The notes beneath the pieces were generated by a model, which had not been told where the DNA came from, made no database searches, and saw only the letters and a program-made list of their open reading frames with translations. A DNA stretch of 13,346 nucleotides from Elusimicrobia bacterium RIFCSPHIGHO2_02_FULL_57_9 (GTDB taxonomy: Bacteria > Elusimicrobiota > Elusimicrobia > UBA1565 > UBA9628), in assembly GCA_001800015.1 (NCBI GenBank), contig MGUO01000303.1, positions 8,697 through 22,042 of the forward strand, written 5' to 3'. Both the position numbers and the translations under genes were made by a program. How positions within the stretch are numbered: the stretch's first letter is position 1; every line of letters starts with the position of its first letter. This document shows positions 1 through 6,449 of this stretch, in pieces.

Positions 1-467
1 ATCACGATAAGATTGAAAACCAACGGGATCAGCCACAAGCCTATTTGGAATAAATTAAAGGAGTACAGCGCCCAAGCCAGGGAGACGGTGACCGCAGCGG
101 CCATAAAAAATTTAACCAGGGATAAAAGCATGGTCGAAGCTAAAAACTCCTGCGGTGAAAGAGGACTGGCGAAAAGATTGAGCAAATTGCGCGACCATAC
201 CTCTTCCAGAAACGAAAGGCACACCGCCTGCTGGCAGCGAAACAAAATATCCCATAAAATCATCGCGCCCAGCAAAAAAGCCCCCCAATGGCTCACGGAG
301 CCGGGGTTCCGCGAAATATACACCGCCAAAAATCCCCAAACCAGCAAATCGAGAACCGGCCAGTAGAAAATCTCCATAAGACGGGAAAGGCTTTGGGGAT
401 AAAGATAGAGATGCCGCAGAAGCACCGCCTCCATGCGCCGAAGGCTGCCCGCCGCAGTCGTCATCAT
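1..467 (-). CDS. ABC-2 type transporter permease, partial (C-terminal part beyond the left edge)
   Basis: Inner-membrane subunit of an ABC exporter, pairing with the ATPase encoded just upstream. The frame is open for 155 codons from the start to the window edge. Visible: a basic N-terminus (residues 8-22), a first hydrophobic segment about 33-51 (IFYWPVLDLLVWGFLAVYI), a second about 61-76, an EEVWSRNLLNLFASPLS stretch (88-104) typical of the cytoplasmic coupling region of ABC-2 permeases, and further membrane segments about 111-133 and 142-155. The start is ATG at 467 or the adjacent ATG at 464; both sit in ATGATGA, which overlaps the ATPase stop, so the two are translationally coupled. There is no clear Shine-Dalgarno. 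The substrate cannot be told. I am confident of the family; the missing C-terminus prevents finer placement. Confidence 0.85.
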   Translation of the reverse strand, partial: MMTTAAGSLRRMEAVLLRHLYLYPQSLSRLMEIFYWPVLDLLVWGFLAVYISRNPGSVSHWGAFLLGAMILWDILFRCQQAVCLSFLEEVWSRNLLNLFASPLSPQEFLASTMLLSLVKFFMAAAVTVSLAWALYSFNLFQIGLWLIPLVFNLIV

Positions 468-1186
468 TGCCGCGCCAGTCTCAGAAAAACTTTTTCAAGA
501 TCCGGTTCCGCAAAATGGGCGATCAAATCCTTGGGGCTGCCCTGGGCCACGAACTTTCCCCGGTGCATGAACAGCACGCGGCTGGCCATGATCTCGACCT
601 CGCGCATATTATGCGAGGTGTAAAGCATGCTTATGCCGCGCTCTTTTTGTATTTCCTTAAGTATGGCGCGGGTTTTTTCGGCGATGTCCGGGTCCATGCT
701 GGCGGTGGGTTCATCGAGGAGCAGAAGCTGCGGATCGTTTAAAAGCGCCTTGGCCAAGGAAAGCCGCGAGAACTGGCCGGAAGAGAGGGCGCGCGTGCGC
801 CGGTCGGCCATATCATAAATTTCCATGCGGCGCAGCAATGCCTCGGCCCGCTGGTCCGGGCGTTCGACACCGTAGAGGCGGGCAAAGACCTTAAGATTCT
901 GGCGCGGGGTCAGCGACATGGGCATTTGCACGTAGGCCGAGGAAAAATTAACCCGTTGGAGAATCGCTTGCCGCTCTTCCGGCATGGGCATGCCGAAAAG
1001 ACTGATCCGGCCTTGGGTGGGAAGAATCAGGCCCAGCAGCATATGAATGAGCGTGGTTTTGCCCGCTCCGTTGGGTCCCAATAAACCGACGATTTCGCCG
1101 GGCTCGATGGAAAAACTTAAATCATCGATGGCCCGATAGGCTCCGAAATCCTTGACCAACCTGGAAATTTCGACAAGGGAGGCCAT
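464..1186 (-). CDS. ABC transporter ATP-binding protein (ABC-2 exporter ATPase)
   Basis: Cytoplasmic ATPase of an ABC exporter; it binds and hydrolyses ATP to drive the permease encoded next. All hallmarks are present in 240 aa: Walker A GPNGAGKTT (37-45), Q-loop near Q87, signature LSSGQ (134-138), Walker B LLLLDEP (154-160) and the H-loop histidine H192 in YTSHNMRE. A single nucleotide-binding domain without membrane segments is the usual form for ABC-2 exporters. The start lies 5 bp after the tonB-like stop and its stop overlaps the permease start, so it is inside the operon. No Shine-Dalgarno is obvious (TTAAATTCC before ATG), suggesting translation by coupling. The exported substrate (polysaccharide, lipid, drug or protein) is not evident. 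It could work with the TonB/ExbBD group upstream or simply share its transcript. Confidence 0.95.
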   Translation of the reverse strand: MASLVEISRLVKDFGAYRAIDDLSFSIEPGEIVGLLGPNGAGKTTLIHMLLGLILPTQGRISLFGMPMPEERQAILQRVNFSSAYVQMPMSLTPRQNLKVFARLYGVERPDQRAEALLRRMEIYDMADRRTRALSSGQFSRLSLAKALLNDPQLLLLDEPTASMDPDIAEKTRAILKEIQKERGISMLYTSHNMREVEIMASRVLFMHRGKFVAQGSPKDLIAHFAEPDLEKVFLRLARQ

Positions 1187-1191
1187 GGAAT

Positions 1192-1935
1192 TTAATCGCT
1201 TAACTGAAAAACCATGGACTGGCTGATTTTAACCCCCACAGGCTGCCCGCTTCTGCCGATGGCGGGTGAAAAGCGCATCAGCTTGGCTACTCCCTTAGCC
1301 GCGGCATCGAAAGCCGCTCCAGCCGACACCACCACATCGGCGCCGCCGACCAGCCCGTCGGCGCCGATATGAATATTGACCAAGACGGTTCCCTCGCGCC
1401 CGGCGCGGCGCTCTTTTTCAGGGTAAAAACGCCGCAAATTCCTGAGCACTTCGTCCCGATTAAGCAGGCGCGGCATGATTGAAAGCGGCGCCCCGCCGTC
1501 GCCGATGCCGTTTGACACGCCATAGTCGCCTCCTTCGCCTAAACCGCCAGACAAAGGAGAGGTTCCCGTTGCGGCCTGCGTGCCGCCCGGGGTGGGAGGC
1601 GGCGGCGCGGGCTTTTCCATGGTTTGGGTCCTAGGACCGGGCAAAACCCAATCCTTCGGCGGCTGCGGCTTGGCCGGCTCGGTGGCGGGAGTTTCGGCGG
1701 GCAGCACCGGGCCCTTGGCGTCGGGGGCCAGGCTCTTGGGCGCGCCCAGCTTGGCCGCTCCGGAGCCGATGAATGGATAGGTTAAATCCACCTCCACCGG
1801 CGTGCGGAAACTGCGGCTGGACAGGCCGCGAGCGAGCAGAAAGAAGCTCAGGTGCAGAACCGCCGAGATTTCGAGGCAGCGGCTAAATGACGGGGCGGCG
1901 ACTCTCACCGGCGCGTCACTTGCGGACGACTTCAA
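1192..1935 (-). CDS. tonB: TonB family energy transducer
   Basis: Inner-membrane-anchored periplasmic protein that carries energy from an ExbB/ExbD proton channel to an outer-membrane partner. Single hydrophobic anchor at about 20-37, containing H28 (SAVLHLSFF) like the essential TonB His20; a Pro-rich spacer with PAKPQPPK and PAPPPPTP (about 86-117); a Gly-rich stretch (about 117-149); and a C-terminal TonB domain (about 165-247) with the usual YPEKERRAGREGTVLV pattern (181-196). At 247 aa it is normal TonB size. Start choice: TTG at 1935, which overlaps the exbD end by 20 bp; an in-frame GTG at codon 10 (1908) would remove the overlap, and no Shine-Dalgarno decides between them. It sits directly after exbB and exbD, the classic order. 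No TonB-dependent receptor is visible in the window, so its partner is open. Confidence 0.93.
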   Translation of the reverse strand: MKSSASDAPVRVAAPSFSRCLEISAVLHLSFFLLARGLSSRSFRTPVEVDLTYPFIGSGAAKLGAPKSLAPDAKGPVLPAETPATEPAKPQPPKDWVLPGPRTQTMEKPAPPPPTPGGTQAATGTSPLSGGLGEGGDYGVSNGIGDGGAPLSIMPRLLNRDEVLRNLRRFYPEKERRAGREGTVLVNIHIGADGLVGGADVVVSAGAAFDAAAKGVAKLMRFSPAIGRSGQPVGVKISQSMVFQLSD

Positions 1936-2317
1936 GGCCGATTTTGCGCACCCCGGCGCCGCGGACTAAGTCGAGCAGTTCCACGATCGCGCCGTAATCC
2001 AGGCTTTTATCCGCCGTCATGGTGACATGAAGCTCGGGGGACGCGGCCGAGGCGGCGGAAAGGCGGCGCATCAGCTCATCCGGGCTGACCCGCTGTCGCA
2101 GGAAGAGAATTTCGCGCTTGGCGTTATAGACGATCTGCAGGGCTTCGGTGGCCGCCTTCTCATGATGGGCCGCCTTGGGCACATCCACCTTGAGCGCGCG
2201 GCGTGTGATAAGCGGAGCGGTCGCCATGAAGACGATCAGTACGACCAGAATAATGTCGACCAACGGCGTGACGTTGATGCCGGTGATGGGACCTTCGTCG
2301 TTGGTGGCGGCCTGCAT
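1916..2317 (-). CDS. exbD: ExbD/TolR family proton-channel subunit
   Basis: Small inner-membrane protein that forms, with ExbB, the proton-driven motor energising TonB. 133 aa: short cytoplasmic N-terminus, one membrane helix (about 17-37) reading INVTPLVDIILVVLIVFM with the key aspartate D21 (equivalent to ExbD Asp25, the proton-carrying residue), then a periplasmic domain ending in GLEVVRK. It begins 5 bp after the exbB stop without a clear Shine-Dalgarno, and its last codons overlap the TonB start. ExbD rather than TolR is favoured by the adjacent TonB and the absence of tolA/tolB/pal here, though the two families are hard to separate by sequence alone. Confidence 0.94.
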   Translation of the reverse strand: MQAATNDEGPITGINVTPLVDIILVVLIVFMATAPLITRRALKVDVPKAAHHEKAATEALQIVYNAKREILFLRQRVSPDELMRRLSAASAASPELHVTMTADKSLDYGAIVELLDLVRGAGVRKIGLEVVRK

Positions 2318-2322
2318 AAATA

Positions 2323-2955
2323 TTATTTGGAGCGCACGGTTTGGCCCGAACGGATTTGGGCCAAAATAAAGCGCCCCAGCGACTCCGTTCCGGACAGCAG
2401 CTCCCTGACCTTCTTTTGAAAATAGTTGTAGCTGACCACGCAGGGAATAGCCACGAAAAGGCCGACCGCCGTGGCGATCAAGGCCTCGGAAAGGCCTTGC
2501 ATCACCACCTCCGGCCCCGAACCGCTCTGGGACAAATCATGGAAGGCCTTAATCACGCCGAGGACTGTGCCGAAAAGGCCGATAAAGGGGGCATTGTTGC
2601 CCAAGGTTCCCAACAGAAGCAACCGCCGCTCAAGCTTGCCTTTTTCATCGAGACTGGCCGCGACTAAAAGATCCTCGACGCCGGCGGCTCCGTGATGGGC
2701 CTGGGCCAGGGCCGCAGCCAGGATGCGCCCCGCGGCCCCGTCAAAACGCCGCACGGTTTTTTCCAGCAGGCCCAGGTCTTGGCCGAACTGTCCCATAAGG
2801 GCGGCGCGCAACTCATCGAAGCTCTTCTCTTCCCGGAACAGCAAAAGGCCTCTTTCGATAATAGCGGCGATCGCCGCCACCGAGCAGAGCAAAAGACCCC
2901 ATATAACCCAGTCGCCGCCGGTTAGAGCAAGAGTGTTTAAAAAGGACAGGTTCAT
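2323..2955 (-). CDS. exbB: MotA/TolQ/ExbB proton-channel family protein
   Basis: Inner-membrane proton-channel subunit that assembles with ExbD and powers TonB. 210 aa with three hydrophobic segments at about 15-37, 119-145 and 160-185; the last two carry the family signatures (GNNAPFIGLFGTVLGVIKAF at 119-138, and SEALIATAVGLFVAIPCVVSYNYF from 165). The long cytoplasmic loop between segments 1 and 2 is as expected. The start is well supported: GAGGAGA sits 5 nt before the ATG, one of the few strong ribosome sites in this operon. It follows the second HEAT-repeat gene by 20 bp, which suggests ExbBD/TonB is made together with the HEAT proteins. TolQ is the alternative family; the tonB-like neighbour favours ExbB. 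Confidence 0.94.
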   Translation of the reverse strand: MNLSFLNTLALTGGDWVIWGLLLCSVAAIAAIIERGLLLFREEKSFDELRAALMGQFGQDLGLLEKTVRRFDGAAGRILAAALAQAHHGAAGVEDLLVAASLDEKGKLERRLLLLGTLGNNAPFIGLFGTVLGVIKAFHDLSQSGSGPEVVMQGLSEALIATAVGLFVAIPCVVSYNYFQKKVRELLSGTESLGRFILAQIRSGQTVRSK

Positions 2956-2975
2956 AATTCTCCTCTGGGGAACTC

Positions 2976-3806
2976 TTAGTCTTTAAACCGCTGCAGGCGC
3001 AGCAAGGCCGAGCCAAGTTCTGCCTTGACGGCCGGGTGCGTCTCGTTGCCGAGCTCCAGGAGAAGCTTGCGATATTCGTCAGCCCCCCCCAGTTCGCCCA
3101 GATAATGCGCCGCTATCGCCCTTAAAAACCAGTCGGAATCCCGGAAATATTTGAGCAGTATTTCCCGTCCATGGATATCGCCCATCTTCCACAGTCCCGC
3201 GGCCGCGTAAATCTGCAGGGAGCGGGAAAGATCCCCGCGCGCCGCGTTTCCCACCAAGAATTGCACCGCGGGATCGCCTAAAATGAGCAGGGCCTCAAGA
3301 GCCCCGAAGCGGACGGTGACGTTGGAATCCTGCAGCGAGCCCTGAAAAAGATTTAAATAGCGCAAATCCTTGGAGTAAGCCAGGGCCACCATGGCCGCGG
3401 CGCGGGTCTGCACGTTTTTGCCCATGCGCCCGGTTTTTTCGAGTTCGCTGGCCAGATCGAAATCCTTGACCCCGGCCAAGCCTTCGGTGAGCAAAAAGCC
3501 CAACTCGGTGTAGCGGGTTTTTAGGTTGTAGCCGCTGAGAGTGGAAAGCTTGTTAAGGTTGCCGATGGAGGCGTCGAGCAGCGCCTGCGAATCGGGCCGC
3601 GCGTCCTGGCGCTGGCGCAAAAGCCTGAGCAAATGCAGATTGATCTGCGGATCGAGAGGAGCTCCTTCGGGGAGTTTCAAGCGCGGGGCGGTGATGACCA
3701 AGGGCTCTAATTGCAAAACAGAGCCGCTGTCCGGCAAGGCGGACGGAGCCGCCCAAGAGCCTTGGGCCAGAAACGTCGTCAACAGCAAGGCTCCGAACCT
3801 AGTCAT
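2976..3806 (-). CDS. Exported HEAT-repeat protein with a TonB-box-like N-terminal segment
   Basis: Function unknown. Predicted periplasmic: signal peptide at 1-20 (MTRFGALLLTTFLAQGSWAA) with a likely cut after SWA or SWAA. Directly after it, residues 33-42 read LEPLVITAPR, much like the TonB box and following residues at the N-terminus of TonB-dependent receptors. Residues about 115-270 are helical HEAT-type repeats (TRAAAMVALA, VRFGALEALLILGD, YAAAGLWKMGD, FLRAIAAHYLGELG, VKAELGSALLRL). It is a paralogue of the gene upstream: shared patterns are GYNLKTRYTELGFLLTEGLA, VRFGALEAL and YAAAG. Its ATG overlaps the upstream stop in ATGA, so the two are coupled, and exbB follows 20 bp after. A run of eight G (minus strand) codes for part of residues 239-242. 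HEAT repeats usually bind proteins; the ligand is not evident. Confidence 0.82.
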   Translation of the reverse strand: MTRFGALLLTTFLAQGSWAAPSALPDSGSVLQLEPLVITAPRLKLPEGAPLDPQINLHLLRLLRQRQDARPDSQALLDASIGNLNKLSTLSGYNLKTRYTELGFLLTEGLAGVKDFDLASELEKTGRMGKNVQTRAAAMVALAYSKDLRYLNLFQGSLQDSNVTVRFGALEALLILGDPAVQFLVGNAARGDLSRSLQIYAAAGLWKMGDIHGREILLKYFRDSDWFLRAIAAHYLGELGGADEYRKLLLELGNETHPAVKAELGSALLRLQRFKD

Positions 3807-4606
3807 GCTTTTTTCTTGGGAAAGAGCTTTAACGCCGCGATGCAGTATTCCGCCACAACGAAATCGTTGTTTAACTCGCGCCCGATGCGGGAAACCAAGG
3901 TGTCATAATCCTCGGCTCTCCCGAAATCGCCCAAATAGCGCCCGGCCATGGCCCGCACCAACCAACTGCCGTCGTCTAAAAAACGACGCAGCCGGGTCAG
4001 GCCCGACTCATCTCCCAAGCGCGCCACGCCTGCGGCCGCATAAACCTTGAGAATCGGCTCGTAATCTTTATCCGAGGCCGCGGAAAGCAAGGGAATGGCT
4101 TTAGCCGGATGGCCCTGGCCCCAAACCTGCAAGGCCTCAAGCGCGCCGAAACGCACGGCGGGATTTAAATGCACCAGGGCTTCCCGGAATATGACCAAAT
4201 CCTTGAGCTCCCGGGCCTGGGCCACCGCGATTAAGGCGGCGGAGCGGGTTTCCGGATTGGAATCCCAGCGGGCCAAGGTCACGAGCTTCTCTCGGAATAC
4301 TGGATCGGCGTTGCGGGAAAGGGCTTCGGCCAAGGGGATGCCGGTGTTAAGGAAACGATTGCGCAGATTGTAACCGATCGGCGAACCCACGGTTAAAATC
4401 TCACCCAAGGGCGTGCCCTCGGCTTTGGACAAATCGACCCTAAAACGATCCTTGTTCTCCAGTAAATCGACCAAGCTGCTGATGATCGCCGCATCGGTTT
4501 TGACCGGCTCCTTGGTTTCGGCCTGAGCGGGAGCCTCAACGAGGGCCTGCGCGCAGGCGAGACCTGAGAGCAATGGAAAGAGAAGAAATAGGCTTATGTG
4601 GGCCAT
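3803..4606 (-). CDS. Exported HEAT-repeat protein, paralogue of its downstream neighbour
   Basis: Function unknown; first gene of the minus-strand HEAT/ExbBD/TonB/ABC operon. N-terminal signal peptide about 1-19 (MAHISLFLLFPLLSGLACA), probably cleaved by signal peptidase I after ACA. A cysteine at 18 makes a lipoprotein conceivable, but Leu at the -2 position does not fit a lipobox well. Helical HEAT-like repeats fill about 105-260 (TRSAALIAVAQ, VRFGALEALQVWG, YAAAGVARLGD, WLVRAMAGRYLGDFG). The protein aligns with the next gene over most of its length but lacks that protein's LEPLVITAPR segment; here the region after the signal is Ala/Glu/Pro-rich (21-36). The start codon has no Shine-Dalgarno and lies only about 16 nt beyond a terminator-like hairpin and U-tract, so leader control is possible. 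The start could be later, but this ATG gives a sensible signal peptide. Confidence 0.82.
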   Translation of the reverse strand: MAHISLFLLFPLLSGLACAQALVEAPAQAETKEPVKTDAAIISSLVDLLENKDRFRVDLSKAEGTPLGEILTVGSPIGYNLRNRFLNTGIPLAEALSRNADPVFREKLVTLARWDSNPETRSAALIAVAQARELKDLVIFREALVHLNPAVRFGALEALQVWGQGHPAKAIPLLSAASDKDYEPILKVYAAAGVARLGDESGLTRLRRFLDDGSWLVRAMAGRYLGDFGRAEDYDTLVSRIGRELNNDFVVAEYCIAALKLFPKKKA

Positions 4607-4621
4607 TGGATTAATACTACT

Positions 4622-4671
4622 AAAATAATAACCGCTCGCCTTTCAGGCGAGCGGAACCGGCCGAAGGCCAG
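4622..4671 (-). terminator. Tandem hairpins followed by a U-rich tract: intrinsic terminator or attenuator
   Basis: On the minus strand a small hairpin (arms 4671-4666 and 4662-4657, with one G-U pair) is followed by a perfect 9-bp GC-rich hairpin, CCGCTCGCC, loop TGAAA, GGCGAGCGG (4654-4632), and then TTATTATTTT (4631-4622). This is the form of a Rho-independent terminator acting on minus-strand transcription. It lies just 16 nt before the start codon of the first HEAT-repeat gene. It could end read-through from the 11-4.8 kb operon or act as an attenuator for the HEAT/ExbBD/TonB operon. Confidence 0.72.
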
Positions 4672-4730
4672 CTGCCGTTATTCGTAACAATTTATTCATA
4701 CTCCCGCAATTTTTTTGTGATACTGATGCC

Positions 4731-4798
4731 ATAAACTTCAACGACGGCGCGTACAACGGCAAGACAACCAAGTACGGCAACAGAGCAACAACAGGAGC
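4731..4798. other. AAC/ACA-rich, T-poor intergenic tract of unknown origin
   Basis: On the plus strand this stretch is very poor in T and rich in AAC, AAG, ACA and TAC triplets, unlike the flanking genes. One plus frame (codons from 4734) reads NFNDGAYNGKTTKYGNRATT and continues GARPYVISPN into the next hairpin, without any start codon nearby. The frame resembles the asparagine/tyrosine-rich C-terminal ends of DUF1566/fibro-type domains, and the base bias resembles repeats of diversity-generating retroelements. No reverse transcriptase or target gene lies in the window. It may be a relic or a dispersed repeat; this is a weak call. Confidence 0.3.
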
Positions 4799-4833
4799 CC
4801 GCCCTTACGTTATCTCTCCTAACGTAGGGGCGG
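4799..4833. terminator. Long 14-bp hairpin at the end of the minus-strand hem/rlmN operon
   Basis: Arms 4799-4812 (CCGCCCTTACGTTA) and 4820-4833 (TAACGTAGGGGCGG) pair over 14 positions around a 7-nt loop, with one T-G wobble on the plus strand (a C-A mismatch on the minus strand). It starts 2 nt after the stop of the GAF/fRMsr-like gene on the minus strand, so it probably ends that operon, though the following minus-strand sequence (GGCTCCTGTTGTTG) is only moderately U-rich. In the plus direction it is followed by CTTTATT, so it may work both ways. Confidence 0.55.
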
Positions 4834-4835
4834 CT

Positions 4836-5396
4836 TTATTCCGGCCTGCCGACTTCCTGAAAGCTCTTAAGAATACGCTCCAGCCAGCGTTGGTCCATGT
4901 CGTTGAAAGCGTCTTTCTCGGCGCTGTTGACGTCGAAAACGCCCACGATCTTCCCTTTATGATCAAAGACGGGCATGACGATTTCGGAAACGGTGCTTGG
5001 ATCGCACTCGACATAAGCGCCGCCCAAGACTTTGACGTCCGGCACGATCATGCTCTCCCCTGATTGGGCGACTTTTCCGCAAACCCCGTCTAACGATAAA
5101 GGCGAACAACACGGCTTATCCCGGTGAGGACCTAATATGAGTTCCCGGCCGGAAGGGCCCCAGAGATAAAACCCACACCAGGAATAGGGGCTGCCGGCGA
5201 ACTGCTCCCAAAGCTCATCGACGATTTCCCGCATCATGCGATCGGACTTGAGCTCCCGTCGCCGCCACTTGCGCTCCAGTGTGGCGTGCACCTTGTTATA
5301 GCGGGCGCGCGAGGGGCGGCCCTTGAGCATTTTCCGCTCAAGCAACTGCTTATGTATTTCCTCTTGATTAATGCCGTTGCCTGATGGTTCGTTCAT
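4836..5396 (-). CDS. GAF-domain protein, free methionine-(R)-sulfoxide reductase-like
   Basis: Probable cytosolic enzyme that reduces free methionine-(R)-sulfoxide using thioredoxin-linked cysteines (fRMsr/MsrC family). 186 aa: a charged helical N-terminal extension (about 1-55) absent from typical fRMsr proteins, which are about 160 aa, then a GAF domain (about 56-182). Three cysteines line up with the E. coli fRMsr catalytic set: C96 in KPCC (Cys84), C106 in GVCGKV (Cys94) and C131 in VECDPST (Cys118), followed by SEIVMPVF and GVFDVNSAE as in the family. The start is supported by GGGAG shortly before the ATG, 18 bp after the rlmN stop. It is the last gene of the operon and abuts a hairpin. 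A sensory GAF without enzyme activity is the alternative, but the three matching cysteines argue for the reductase. Confidence 0.82.
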   Translation of the reverse strand: MNEPSGNGINQEEIHKQLLERKMLKGRPSRARYNKVHATLERKWRRRELKSDRMMREIVDELWEQFAGSPYSWCGFYLWGPSGRELILGPHRDKPCCSPLSLDGVCGKVAQSGESMIVPDVKVLGGAYVECDPSTVSEIVMPVFDHKGKIVGVFDVNSAEKDAFNDMDQRWLERILKSFQEVGRPE

Positions 5397-5414
5397 AAAT
5401 CTCCCGACAGGACG

Positions 5415-6449
5415 CTAATGCTTGGCTTGCGCTATCAACTGCCCGCAAGCTCCCTGAATGTCCCGTCCCAAATTTTGACGCACGGTGGCGCGGATATCCG
5501 CATTGCGCAACCGCTTATGAAAAACGCGGGCCGACTCTTCGCTGCAGGCCCCATGCCGGGTCTCGGTCTGGTTGAATAAAATCAAATTTACGTGCAGCAA
5601 TTCCAGAGGCCCCAGGCTTTTGACGTACTGAATCAGGCGTTCGGCGTCCTCGGGGCGGTCGTTTTCCCCGCGTAAAAGCACGTATTCTAGAAAAACCTTG
5701 CGGGAGCTGGAGCGCAAATAGGTCCTCAGGGCTTTGCCCAGCCGGGCGAGGGGATAAGCCCTGTTAATGGGAACAAGCCTGTCGCGCAGTTCGTCGTCGG
5801 CCGCGTGCAGGGAAACGGCCAAATTAACCTGCGGAAAATCCTTGCCGAAACGCTCGATCTGGGGCACCAACCCCGAGGTTGATACCGAAATATGCCTGGC
5901 GCCGACGGCAAACTGCCGCTGGTCCATGAGAATTTTAAGCGACTCGGAAACGTTGTCATAGCAGGCGAAGGGCTCGCCCATCCCCATGTAGACGACATTA
6001 TCCAGCCTGCCTTCCAGCCCCCGCTGCTTCATGTACTGGCGCCAGAAAAGCACCTGGTCCGTTATTTCCTCCGGGGTCAAGTGGCGGGAAAACCCCATAA
6101 GCCCCGTGGCGCAAAAAGTGCAGCCGATGGCGCAGCCGACTTGGCAGGAAATGCAGGTGGTCCAGCGGGTAGGGCTTGGGCGCAGAAGCACGGTTTCCAC
6201 TTCCTGGCCGTCGCAGAGCTTGAGGCTCGCCTTGTGAGCGCGCTGCGTGCCGGAAACCAGGACGGCTTGGGCTGAAACGGAGAGCAGGGGACCCGCCTGC
6301 CCCAAGGCCTGGCGCAGGGAAACCGGCAGAACCGATATTTCCTCGTAAGAAGCCGAGGTTTCCCTGAAAACGGCCCGGCGCAGCTGCTCCAGCCTAAAGG
6401 CGGGCGCCTTAAGCCTGCCGAGCGTGTCCGAAACCCTTTGTATGTTCAA
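5415..6449 (-). CDS. rlmN: Dual-specificity 23S rRNA (A2503-C2)/tRNA (A37-C2) methyltransferase
   Basis: Radical-SAM enzyme that puts a methyl group on C2 of adenine 2503 in 23S rRNA and of A37 in some tRNAs. 344 aa, close to the usual length. Cluster-binding CxxxCxxC is C106/C110/C113 within SCQVGCAIGCTFCATG; C99 matches E. coli Cys118, and C335 in GACGQL matches the methyl-carrying Cys355. VETV (E85) and the SAM-contacting GMGEP (156-160) are in place, so all catalytic parts are intact. The start is TTG at 6449, overlapping the mgtC-like stop (TTGA); the next residues (NIQRVSDTLGRLKAPAFRLEQL) match the usual N-terminal domain, so the TTG is credible. RlmN rather than the resistance relative Cfr is favoured by the chromosomal setting, but the two share these motifs. 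Confidence 0.95.
   Translation of the reverse strand: MNIQRVSDTLGRLKAPAFRLEQLRRAVFRETSASYEEISVLPVSLRQALGQAGPLLSVSAQAVLVSGTQRAHKASLKLCDGQEVETVLLRPSPTRWTTCISCQVGCAIGCTFCATGLMGFSRHLTPEEITDQVLFWRQYMKQRGLEGRLDNVVYMGMGEPFACYDNVSESLKILMDQRQFAVGARHISVSTSGLVPQIERFGKDFPQVNLAVSLHAADDELRDRLVPINRAYPLARLGKALRTYLRSSSRKVFLEYVLLRGENDRPEDAERLIQYVKSLGPLELLHVNLILFNQTETRHGACSEESARVFHKRLRNADIRATVRQNLGRDIQGACGQLIAQAKH

Noticed and set aside
112..339. 75-codon minus-strand frame near the left edge.
   Set aside because: It is a shadow frame of the ABC-2 permease, which reads open from 467 to the edge with clear membrane segments.
4549..4606. Lipoprotein signal on the first HEAT protein (cysteine 18).
   Set aside because: Residues before the cysteine (SGLA) do not fit a lipobox well; cleavage after ACA by signal peptidase I is as likely.
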